Shown here piece after piece: positions 11,849-22,729 of a stretch of 64,000 nucleotides of DNA. The DNA is from Welwitschia mirabilis. Its lineage: Eukaryota; Gnetophyta; Gnetopsida; Welwitschiales. Made by a program: the position numbers and the translations under genes. The stretch is taken from the NCBI GenBank assembly GCA_051453625.1, contig JBOZIK010000001.1:271230256-271294255 (forward strand). The letters are read 5' to 3'. The notes under the pieces are model-generated. The model was not told where the DNA came from and ran no database searches. It saw only the letters and a program-made list of their open reading frames with translations. Numbering within the stretch: position 1 is the first letter of the stretch; every line of letters begins with the position of its first letter.

Positions 11849-12700
11849 TTATCCTTTAATTTTGGTACTATTATTTATGTTCCCTTTATTCACTATTAAT
11901 TACAGTATTATTTATTAAATGAAAATTATGCTTATAACATCTTATACCAATTTAACAAGAGACTATTGAACATTTAAATTTACAAATTCTTGATCCTTTA
12001 TTTAGCTACTAAGATTTGTTGAGTTAAGGTTTTATGAAGATATTTCATTCATTACTAATTGATTCTCTCTAAGAATGTTCATATACCTTTCATATTCTAT
12101 CAATTGGTTTATATAATGTTTGATTCTTAAAGTACATTCTAGGAGCTCAACTAAGAGCTTTAAATTAAACTTTAATAAATAATCACAAGGTTAATAACAA
12201 TGGTTAAAACTATATCAATCACTTAATGATTATTTTTACACTAGAAACATGACTTAAAAAAATTAACTTAGAAGATTATCTAACCATAAGAAGAGTATTT
12301 TCTTTTTTATAGTCCAAATGATTTGCTAACTATATTTCTGAGTTGAGTTATTTTATTGCTTACTAATCTTTTTAATTGATTTTATGCTAAATTTAATTTA
12401 ACTTTTTTATAAGTAATTTTACTTTAGGTATTCTAGTTAAAAAGATTAGATTTTATCCTATCTTAAGACATTTGAATGTTTATGAAATTTCTATTATATA
12501 TATATATATATTATCTTTTATAATGTCAATTATATTAAATTAGATGCTTTTCTTTAGTTATGTACTTTCTTAATTTACCATTTGAATGATTAATTAATGT
12601 TTTAAGAAAACAAAAATAGAAATTTAAGTTAAGTAAAGAAATAAAATATTAAAATGTAAAGGAAAAATTAATGGATATGTACAACTATTATTATTAATTT
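11849..12700 (+). mobile_element. E1 interior, no recognisable coding
   Basis: AT-rich interior sequence with stops in all frames and a short TA run at about 12,495-12,511. No reverse transcriptase or integrase motif was found. Confidence 0.4.
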
Positions 12701-12910
12701 CATGATGTCTTACTACAAGCACACTAGGGTAAATTTTCTAAAAAAAGTAGCCTTTCATAGAATGATGTGATGGTTGTGAAAACTATAGAAGAGGATTATT
12801 GACTATGAGCTAGATTTAGCCCATAGGTTCTTAGTTTTTTGAAGTGGATGCACTTCCCTTATCATGATGAATGACGTTTTCCAACATTCCATGACTTGAT
12901 CCTCTAATAA
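12701..12910 (+). mobile_element. E1 copy of conserved 3' interior block
   Basis: The block beginning ACTAGGGTAAATTTTCT near 12,723 and continuing through TTGTGAAAACT and GGATTATTGACTATG matches the reverse complement of 18,560-18,710 (E2), with relatives near 23,880-24,060 (E3) and 62,690-62,808 (E6). Conservation between elements with different LTR sequences suggests a functional cis element or the last trace of a shared ORF. No domain was recognised. Confidence 0.55.
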
Positions 12911-14593
12911 CACTAGAGCCATGCATTTGTGATTACTTATAATACATTGGTTATTAGATGGTAAACTAATAACATCATTTACTATTTCAGCTAATGATAA
13001 GATAAAATTATTATCCTAACATCAAAAGAATTTTTTAGAATGTAATTGTAAAACATTAACATAGCCACTGCCTTTTATCACATGCTATTCTATGTCATCT
13101 AGCATGAAACCATGCATCCATAACATCAAGTGGTTTTATCACATATACCAATGGGTCTTATTAGGTTAGCATTTAGGCTCTAATGGTTAAACTTATATAT
13201 TTTTATTATTATCTATGTTTCTTTAGTTTTTCTATAATTATCTTAAGTAGTTATTTTAATGTAAAATTCACATTTATTCTTATTTCTTATAGGACCAATA
13301 CCATTATTTTTAATAATTTTTTATTTTTTGCACTCTATTGATATTATTAGCCTTTTCTTCATCATATTATTATTTTCACCGTTACCTATCAATTTCATAT
13401 TCATCCCATTTTCTACCTAATCTAAAGTTTAACACTTAATTTGCCATGTTTTATCTTTGATGGTTATGTGTTGTATCTTTTGCATTGATGAATCTCTTAT
13501 TTTTGATGAAACTTTGGATTTTTTTTTTTTTTGGCTACTATTTTACATTAATAGTGCTTATAATATTTCAGGTTTACATCTTTTATGATTGATCTTATAT
13601 CTTAAACTTATTTTAGGCTTAACTATACCATCTTTTAATACTATTTTTACTTAATATCCTTCATCATATGATGTTTTATACTCCATCTTATTGTTGCTCT
13701 TTTTCACTTGGATTTTGAATCATGTGATGTTGTAATTGGTCCATTTATAAGACATCTAAGCTATCCGTATCCCTATTTTCATGCTAATTTAAAAACATTG
13801 ATTCCTTTGGTAGGGAATAGGAATGTATGTTTGATTTAAAAATGAATTTTTAGTTAAAAAATTACTTTAAAAAGAAATTTTACTTTTCTAGCATATTTTT
13901 GGAATTTAATGGAAAATTTTAAAGTTATATTACACATGTTTTACTTAATGGTACATGGTTCTTAAAATTGCATATGTATTCTTTAGTGAACAACGTACAT
14001 GTTCCTACCACCATAGGGCTTAGATGTATAGTTTATAAGATTTTGCCACATCATTCCTGAGCCATGTATATTTGATGATAACATTTTGATTATATTTTAT
14101 ATGATTAAATAACTTACTTATATGATTAAATAATGATTTTTGTAATTTTAAGATTATATTACTTGTGTGATTTTTACTTACTTAGATTTTGTTCTTCTGT
14201 TATCACATCCTTGGTAAACATGTAGTGGGGGACTAATGTAAGAAAAATAACCATCATTTAACATTTCCATTTTTAATAGTCATTTTAAAATGATCTACAA
14301 TTTTTCCATGTATAGGCACAATTGAGTTATGTCCAAAGGGATTAAAAATTAGAATCTCTTTTGAAAAATAACATTTGAAGCATCATTTACCTAATTGTTT
14401 AGATAACCATTCTAGGAGGAAGTACCTTTGATTGCATAGTAACTATTCCATAAATTATCTACTTTGTTTTAGGCTAGAAAACTACATGTTGAATTATTTA
14501 TGCTTCATTTTTATGCTTGAATTATGTTATCGGTCTTCTTAATTTGGCTCAGGACTAGTGATTTGCATACTTTATTAGGAACTAACAAATGCT
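12911..14593 (+). mobile_element. E1 3' interior, noncoding
   Basis: No gene recognised. By position it corresponds to the 3' noncoding module of the chained elements (for example 16,842-18,500 reversed). It leads directly into the polypurine tract. Confidence 0.45.
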
Positions 14594-14605
14594 AAGTGGG
14601 GAGCT
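14594..14605 (+). other. Polypurine tract of E1
   Basis: AAGTGGGGAGCT immediately before the LTR start TGTTG at 14,607. It is nearly identical to the tract of E6 (AAGTGGGGGGCT on the minus strand at 60,951-60,962), linking E1 to the LTR-X family despite different LTR bodies. Confidence 0.75.
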
Positions 14606-14606
14606 A

Positions 14607-15685
14607 TGTTGTAAGGTTAAATTGATCATCTTTAATGTCATTTATAAAGTATATTTTAGATTCATTTGGTAGTTTTTTAATGAAATAACAACTAAGTTAA
14701 TTTACTATTTTAAATAATCTAAAAGCAATAGTTTTCCATCATTTCTAATTCTTTTTAAATTTCTTTTAAAGCATGATCTATTATGACACAATTAGTAGAT
14801 CTTTGATAAACAATTAATGAGATAATGATAAGGTTTCAAAAATGATAAGATCTTAAAGAAATACCTTTATATTAGTTAATGGAGTTGACATGATCATTGG
14901 GGATGACTTAGAGAGATTCTTAATGCACTGGATTTGTAAACTTAATTTCATGATTAAATAATAACTATTTAAGAATTAAGCAATGGATTTTAGAGCTTCA
15001 TCCACCCTATAATCATCTAGATAAAGGTATGAGATGAAGTCCTTTTGATTAGATTTAAAGAAACTAATGTGTTTCTGTGTTGGTGAACTATTAAATATGG
15101 CTGGTTAGATACCTCATTCTCCTATCTTATTCAAACAAATCCTAGGTAGATGATGATATATTAGTAATGAGTAATAATTTCATATATTACTAATTTATAT
15201 TATAATCACTTTACTTATAATAGTGTAACAATTATGCATCCCACTTCTTCATTTTTTGACATCATCATTGAATGTAATATTGGATTAATTTGGATAAGGA
15301 ATTCATTGGATTATGAAAGAAGTTATTTTTGGTATTGGACCATGTTTCCTTCATTGAGAGACTATTATTTAGAAGTTGACATATTTGAAGTGCGATTGGT
15401 AATAAGATCAAGTGTATTCCTCAAATTCTCTATATTTATTTTCCTTATGATTTATATTAATGTAAACATAATGCTATTTTAGATTAGATATGTATTTGAT
15501 ATAAAAATAAAAACTAACTTAAATGACAGGTCTAATACTATTTTAGATTAAATATGGTTTTACTATAGGACATTAGGGCTAACTAGATTCTTATGCTTAA
15601 TCATAAATAATAATAGAGTTTAGATGAATTTGTTAGAAAGGAGATGCATTAAGGGGATAGCCATGATGTCATGTGAAGTATTACA
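14607..15685 (+). repeat. 3' LTR of E1
   Basis: Starts TGTTGTAAGG directly after the polypurine tract. From 15,107 it matches the 5' LTR copy at 7,992. It includes an internal repetition of the ATTTTAGATTA-AATATG block (15,477-15,495 and 15,541-15,560). It ends near ATTACA at 15,685, where the oppositely oriented LTR1 begins. The open frame at 15,234-15,482 lies wholly inside this LTR and has no protein similarity I recognise. Confidence 0.65.
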
Positions 15686-16841
15686 TGTTGAATGCATATT
15701 TATGACAATAGTACATCCTTTATCAAATCATATCAATCATAAATATATGCACAAACATAACACACTAATATAAATGGGAGTGAACTCGAATGTCATAATC
15801 CATCAAAGGCACTAGGCAAGAAAAAAAGGAGTTTATTTTCACAAAAAAAAGGTTCAAAATGAAAATAAACAATGTAAGAAAGTAACACGCAATGCAAATA
15901 AAAAATGAAAGCTATTCTAAATGTAATATCTATCTGACTATCAAATCTCTATTACTAAAATCAATCTTATATAACTTACATCAATTAAGGAAAATTGTTA
16001 GTAATTAAAACCAACATAGGATATTATGTGCATTGAATATAATATGGATAACATGTAATGATTAATCTAGGAAATTTAAAATTCAATGCAAGTTCCTAAA
16101 TCAATGACTTTAATCTTGACAAAGGTTTCCCTTGATCACTTATTTCACAAATGAAGCTATCATGGAATTATAAGCAATATAAACCATAAGGACAATGTAC
16201 ATTAATAAAAGTAAAAGTAGATTTGCATTAAAAGTTAAAAAAAATCCTATTACAAAGCAGCAACAATTTGATGAAAGAGACATAGCCCAACACCAAGGAA
16301 GACTTCTCTTTGCAACTAATTGATGAACCTTCTTTTCTTTGATCTTCTATCATAAGAATCTCTGGTGCTAAAGAAGATGATTAGATTTGAGGTCAAAGTT
16401 AGTTTTTATTAATAACAACAAACTTAAAAAAAGAAAATTTTTTATTAATAACAACAAACTTAAAAAAAGAAAATTCAACAAACTCGATAAAATACTAACA
16501 AAAATGTAAGATGAAAAATGATACATTGAATAAGTTTTATGGAGTTTGATACATTAACTAAAATGAAGTATTAAATTTATTGTCATCTAGATGATAGTGG
16601 GGATGATAGACTTCTTAAATCTCTTTATCAAGCTAAATTGCCCTTGAAGATCATTAATTCCTTCTTAAAATATAAAGTATTAGAATTAGTCCAAAATACT
16701 TTCAAATGTATTAGTATTTGCACATTTCTATGATTTTTCCTTGATTGTTAATAATCAATGTTTTGTGCTTGAATCTATTTAAATGTCCTACAAAACTACT
16801 TAAAATACCCCATTAAAAACATATAATTTGGCATCTCAACA
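15686..16841 (-). repeat. LTR1 of the LTR-X chain (3' LTR of E2)
   Basis: Member of a family seen seven times in the window. Landmarks in order: CACTAATATAAATGGGAGTG, GGCACTAGGCAAG, AAAATTGTTAGTAATTAAAA, CAAGGAAGACTTCTCTTTGC, CCCCATTAAAAACATA and a terminal CAACA. Ends are TGTTG...CAACA. The sequence after it is a decayed polypurine tract on the minus strand (AAGTGAAGAGGAT), so it is the 3' LTR of a minus-strand element. A perfect 36 bp tandem duplication lies at 16,403-16,474. Confidence 0.75.
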
Positions 16842-19650
16842 TATCCTCTTCACTTGGCCTTATTAGTTCCTAAAAAATTTAGTGAGCAACTATAATTGTG
16901 AGCCAAATTAAATAAAGAAAAACATTAACTAGGGAAATGTAAATCAAGTTCAAAAATCTTAGTATATAGGATGAAATCAAATAAACTAATTATTTTACCT
17001 TGGCAGATGTTGTAAACATGTGTCATCTAGACTATTATCTGGATAGTTATGGGGATAATAGGCTCTAGAAATCAAATTGTAAAATCAATTGCCTACACTT
17101 ATGCTCATTAAAAATAAGATTAAAATACTTATCCTTTTATTAGACCCATACTTAAAACATTAGAACATCAAAAAGATAAAAATTTGATGTTAAAACAAAA
17201 GAATCATCATAAGTTGTAACCATAAAAACTTAGATAAATGATGCGCATATTTAATCAAAAGAGTGATAACTTAAAAATGGTATTCATACATCAAAAATTT
17301 AATTTTTTAAATCATAATCTATAATGAAAAAACATTAAAAAAAATTCATAACATTATTCTCTTCATTCATGATCTCATGAATTGTTTATATAATTTCTAC
17401 AAGGAAAACAAACTACAAATATTTTACTATTAAGTACCTAATTAGTAAATAGTATCCATAATCTGTATTAATTAAATAATAGGCATTTAGAATTAGATTA
17501 GTACACTATATACATGTATCATTCAAATGTAAAGATAACCCTTAAAAATTTAAAATTTTGCTAAAAATATCTCAAATCATATGTTGTTATGCTCTCGTGC
17601 CTTTCCCCATAAGCCATATAGGTAGGCTAGAAATAGTATTATGTACATGAAAAAAGGTCAAATTTAGTCTGAAAAAGATGAAACATGAAAATGGTGATAT
17701 TCAACAAGTATCTATGTATCAACCACTTGGTCTTCTAGATGACAAGGAGGATGATAGGATTTTTTTTTTAAAAAGAACATTTAAAATTATTAATAGAATT
17801 AGTTATGCTTAGATAATGTCATAGAGGTTTAGGAAAAGTACAAGAAAGTTTGAGAGATGGGAATTAGCTAAGAATTATGATAAATAAAGGAATGATAAAG
17901 GAATTAAATGCACCAAGATAAGGAAGATAAATGTGCCATGAACTCATAAGTATTGAAAAATAGTATTGGATGTGTCAAAAACTCAAAAGGAAAATTAAAA
18001 AAAGATAAACACAAAAAGATATTAAAAGGATAGATGGGAATACTTAGCATAAAAAACTAAGGAAATTTATTTGCAAAAAAAAAATCAACTTCTATAAAGA
18101 AAAGCTCCAAATGAAAATAAAAATCAACTACTAAATGATCAAGTCCTAAGAACTTGTGATGAAAAATTATAGAAATAACTTTGAAATACTAAAGAAAATA
18201 ACTAAGAAAAAAAAAATATAAATTAACAACTTAAGAACATAAAAAAGATTGTGTACCTACCCTAAATTCAAGCCTAGAAAATCCTTATGAAATAAATCAT
18301 AAAATCACCTAATTAATAAGGCATGACATAATGCAAAAACCTCATAAAGTACCACTTGAATAGTTAATGATTATGATGATGCTAAGTAACTAATGTTTTC
18401 AAACAATGAATAATAAAATCAAAAGCTACTCAGAAATAACTCATCTACTAACACCTCAAAACATATTAAAAGCCTTAAAAGTGAAATGATCATGTAATAA
18501 TACTGTAAGCATAATCAATTTAGAAAATAAGCAATACCTCTAAGGACACTAGAAACATCATTTTTTCTATAGCCTATGATGAGAGGAGTACAACCATAGT
18601 CAGAGAAGTATGGACTTGCAAAGCTTGGATAACTGACCTCCTAGTGGAGTTTCCACAACTATCAACACTGCTAAAGATGCCTTTCTAGAAAATTTACCCT
18701 GGTATAGAAGGACATCATGGTAACCTAAATATATCATCATCATTATTCTTTCTTCTTCTTTTTAGATACTTCTTCAATACAAATCCCACATGACCACATA
18801 CTCATAAAGATGAAAGTGAAGAAATCAGATGAAAAACAAGGAAAGAACACCTCCAAATAACCAAAAACTCATACCATCAAGAGAAAATACAATAACTAAA
18901 AAACATTCATTTAAAATGATGTTTATAAATATTTAAATATCTTAAGATTAGGAGAATTTAATTTTATCACTTTGAAATCCTCAAGTAAAAATTACTAGTT
19001 ATGGTAAATTAATAAAGTAAAACATAAATCAAATTAAAAAGATTTTCAAATGATATCATGATGTCCACAAAAAGAATAGCTAAGAAACAATTCAGACAAT
19101 GGTAGAGAACTTTCAAAACAATTACTTTTATCATGTTTAAGATCTTTTAATAATTCATGAATTTGTAACCCTTGTTCATTTTTTAAAATTTCCATAGTAT
19201 TCAAATTAAAAATCTTAATTAAACCACTAAAAATGTACTTCTTATGATTAAAAAACCTAATCATCTAGAGATTAATTTATTAAGAAATTAAAAACTAAAT
19301 ACAAAAGCTTAAAAATCATAAAATCAAAACAAAATACCAAAGCACACTAAAATTTTTTTTATTCAAATCCTAAATTCTATTCAACACTTGATTTGCGAGA
19401 AAGAAAGGAAATAAAAGAAGAATTTATGAAGGTCCTATGATATTGTATTTTATCTAAAAAATAAGAATCAAACCAAACAAAATTAATGAAACATGAAAGC
19501 CACATATGCTTGATAAAGTTACATTTTGACTTCACAAAATTTATTTGCAATGTGAGAGATAAAGAGTTTAGATAATTCATGAAAGAATAATTTATTATCA
19601 AACACATGATATATATAATGCCAAATATAAATTCCATCTAAAAATTGATA
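16842..19650 (-). mobile_element. E2 3' interior module (noncoding)
   Basis: Collinear with 22,730-25,175 (E3) and 60,963-64,000 (E6). Shared landmarks: the ACTTGGCCTTATTAGTTCC start, the stretch with TCATCTAGACTATTATCTGG (17,026), the GTAATAATACTG...GCAATACCTCTAAGGA block (18,490-18,550), GAGTTTCCACAACTATCAAC (18,645) and CAGACAATGGTAGAG (19,093). No domain is readable on either strand. In an autonomous Athila/Tat element reverse transcriptase and integrase would lie between protease and this module. They are absent. Confidence 0.6.
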
Positions 19651-20339
19651 TTAAAGATTAAAAAAATTAATGATATTATTAGAAATCAAAGAATTTGGTA
19701 AAAGATTCTCAGGATGAATGATTAAGCTAGGTTTAATATACTCAAGAAGTTCTCTAAGTTTTAGCTTGAAGTCCAAGATGTCCCAAGTTATAATTTTGAA
19801 AAGATTTATCATTAGAGACTAAAGTGAACTTGGTAGAAAATAGAATGATGTTTATTTAAAGAATTTTAAGAGGAATGAAGAAACATGGAACGATTTTCTA
19901 AATTGGATTGATATATTAGAAAGTGTAGATCTATTGTTTATTAAATTTGATTGATATTTTATGGTATTTTTATTATTTCTCTTTTCCTCATTATTGTTTT
20001 TAATCTTACCATGTTAAATATTTTATATTCTTTTTTTATTCATAAATGTATCTTATCTTTCCTTTTTTTATTCTTCTTTTTCTTTTATTAATTTGTGATT
20101 TTTTTACTGTCATCCTACTTTATCATCTGGATGATAAGGATGGATGATGAAGCTCATAATAGAGTTTTTCAATTAAGTTTACATGTTGTACTTATTTTTT
20201 ATTAACAAATTTTACTTCTTCATCCTCATGATCAAAACTATTTATTTTTGTTAAAATTTGAATCTTGTAGTATTCTTAATTTTATTTTAACCAGGTGATG
20301 TTGAATAAATGAAGTTGATTTTTCTCTTTTTTCTAGATT
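19651..20339 (-). mobile_element. E2 post-protease segment, unrecognised relic ORF
   Basis: Broken coding-like sequence downstream of protease on the minus strand. The stretch at 19,690-19,790 reads KLRELLEYIKPSLIIHPENL and resembles the outer ends of the E1 inverted repeat. It also provides the empty version of the site filled by the solo LTR in E3 (around 19,773-19,784). Function unknown. Confidence 0.45.
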
Positions 20340-20850
20340 TTCCTCATCACCCATATCTTTTCTTAGAGCATCGAAAACTCTAATAGTATATCTCTTATTA
20401 CCAATGTAACATTTCATTAATCCAGTTCATGTATCTATGATGTAATAAAAGGTTCCACTAAAGGATCTTTTTAAAAGTTATGGGTAACTTCCATCATGTT
20501 ATACTTTAATTATAACCACATATATGAGGTAGGAGGCTTCTTCTATTTAGATAAGTAAGTTTTTAATAATTCCTACAGGTCTGTTGGTTGATGTATTATC
20601 TAATTTTAAGATGATTTATATAACTTTAATTATTTTTTCTAACCAAAGTATTCTACAAATGTGAAAAGGCATGATGTTCATACTTTCTCCTTTGTCAATT
20701 AAAGATTTTTTGATTTTCTTGTTTCCTTCTAAAGTAACACTTACTATAGCTACCTCAAGGCCTTTAAATTTAGATGTTTTGTCTATGACTAAGTTGGAAA
20801 TGGATTGTGTAATGGAGAATCTACTAGGAATAGTATGTTTTTATTTTGTT
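20340..20850 (-). pseudogene. Retropepsin-like aspartic protease relic of E2
   Basis: The minus strand reads SLIDKGESMNIMPFHICR near 20,650-20,705. This is the protease flap-to-active-site region of Athila/Tat gypsy elements, where an intact copy would read D-T-G-A-S followed by N-x-M-P. Here the catalytic triad is D-K-G with E for A, so it is dead. Downstream come pieces like the GYPLLLGRPF segment (here broken), the usual end of the protease fold. Stops interrupt the frame. The family cleaves the Gag-Pol polyprotein in virus-like particles. It lies directly after gag and matches E3 25,980-26,420. Confidence 0.7.
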
Positions 20851-21640
20851 CTAACTAGATCTTTCACAACTTATCACACTTAGGATTTTCTTACAAGAGT
20901 TTTTAAAAGAGTAAGTTGATACTAAAATTTTGCATTAAAGCTTTTAATTGTTCATAAAAAACAAGATTTGTATTTAGTCTATCAAGTTAACAAGTAGCTT
21001 TTCTTTTTCTTTTATTTTTTCATGAAGGCTCATTTAAAGTTAAAGGGAAATTATATGCTTATAAGATTTCCATACATCATCTTCCTCCTTACCTTCCTCA
21101 TCATTTTTAGAAGTTGAAGTCTCATGGATAAGTAATGGGTATCAATTATTTTGCAATCTATTTTTACTTCATTTAGATTTGAAAGAGGTTGAGTTACAAG
21201 AGATTCTTATGATTTTTGAAGATCTAACATTATTTGTTGAAACACATTAACTAGATTTTCATTGTTTGTATTAGATTTTTTAACTCTTCTATACCTAGTT
21301 CATTCTAATTTTAATTTTGAGAATTTAAAGAGCTTGGTTGAAAGCTATTTAATTATAAGTTGATCTATTCTCAAATAGTTTTCAATTTTTTTGTCCACTT
21401 ATTAATATTACATTTGATCTTGAAAATTTGAAGGCCTTTGGTTAAATCCACATGCTTCTTCAAGTATTTTCTCTTTACATGTAGGCAACAAGGGACATTA
21501 TATTATTATATTAGAGTTATCTTTACATCTATCACATGTTGATGTTACATTCTTTTTATTTTCTAATTTTACATCTTAAATTATTTGGCTGTATTTTTTC
21601 AAAGAAGTAGTGAAATCCTTAATTAAATTTATTAAATTAT
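20851..21640 (-). pseudogene. Gag relic (C-terminal half) of E2
   Basis: Homologous to the gag C-terminus of E3. The minus strand gives VTQPLSNLNE and ESLVTQPLSN-like peptides near 21,150-21,250, matching AIQPLSNSNE in E3. A decayed zinc knuckle, CDRCKDNSNIII-stop-C, lies around 21,490-21,545; its histidine position has become Asn. Gag builds the particle shell and the knuckle binds RNA. The N-terminal half of gag seen in E3 and E4 is missing, so the interior is shortened next to LTR2. Confidence 0.6.
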
Positions 21641-21653
21641 TTTAATCTTCCTC

Positions 21654-22729
21654 TGTTGCAGTGTGTATTTGTGCAAGAATTATACTCAAAATGATTCTGT
21701 CATTCATAAAAATAAATTTCTCACATAATACAACACACTAGTATGAGTGGAAGTTAACCTAAATGTTGTATTATTATTGAAGATTACGAGATGAGACTTG
21801 AATTACTTTTCACAAAGGAATAAGTAACTAGAACTTGAATAACAATGTAAAAAATAAAGAATTAAATGCAAATGAAAAAAATGAAACTAATCTACATGCA
21901 ATGCAAAATAAACTTAACTACTACTTTTAACCTTAACAAAGGCTACCCTAGATGATCTATATCACATAAGAAATTGTCACCAAATCAAGGGTAACATAAA
22001 CCATAAGAGTTATCTGAGAAACTAATATATAAATATGAAAATAGAGTTTAAATTAAGAAATAACATCTGGATTACAAAAGAGCTGGGCCTCAACAAAGGA
22101 TGCAAAACCTCCAGTAAGGGAATGTCTTTTTGTAACACTTAAAATAGATCTTTTATTCTTTGATCTTATATCATGAGAATCATTAGTGTAACAAAGATAA
22201 AGATAAGAGTCAAAGGAGTACTTATTTACAATAAAACATAATAGAAAATGATTAACAAAAGGCTCTTCAAAAACAACAATTTTACATAAAAGAAATGGAT
22301 AAAATGACCAAGGATCAGTTGTCAAAGTCAATTACATGTTAATGTCATTCTTACTATTATCCGGATGACATAGCAAATGATGGCTCATTACAAAAGGTGA
22401 CTCGGAAGATGAATTAGTAGATGATTTAGCAATCCACATTAGCAGCAAAGGTTATCATGATCCTAATTATCATGGGAACAATAGAGGGGATGATGGTCTT
22501 CTTTGATTATTTTACAAAGAAAAAACTATCCTTTTTGTCAATAATCTTCCTTTAAGGCTTTATGTATCAGAATTTGCCTTAAATGCATCAAATCTTACTA
22601 AGAATTGCATATTTCTGAGATCCTCGATCAATTCTCCAAAATCCTCAGAATTACATCTAAACTTGTGTAAATGTCCTACAAAATAGCTTGTAAAACCCCA
22701 TCACATAACCACAAATTAATAGTGCAACA
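21654..22729 (-). repeat. LTR2 of the LTR-X chain, shared by E2 and E3
   Basis: About 1.08 kb, TGTTGCAGTG...GTGCAACA. It is the 5' LTR for the interior on its left (a poor primer-site relic lies at about 21,640-21,660) and the 3' LTR for the interior on its right (decayed polypurine tract at 22,730). It aligns along its length with LTR3 (for example 21,695-21,760 with 28,742-28,815, and 22,350-22,500 with 29,400-29,550). The open frame at 22,053-22,331 lies inside it and is not a gene. Confidence 0.75.

Noticed and set aside
15234-15482. 82-residue plus-strand open frame
   Set aside because: Lies inside the E1 3' LTR and is interrupted in the 5' LTR copy.
19046-19637. Two minus-strand open frames of 72 and 86 residues
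   Set aside because: In the E2 3' module; not maintained in the E6 copy.
22053-22331. 92-residue minus-strand open frame
   Set aside because: Lies inside LTR2; the homologous stretch in LTR3 is not open in the same way and no family resemblance was seen.
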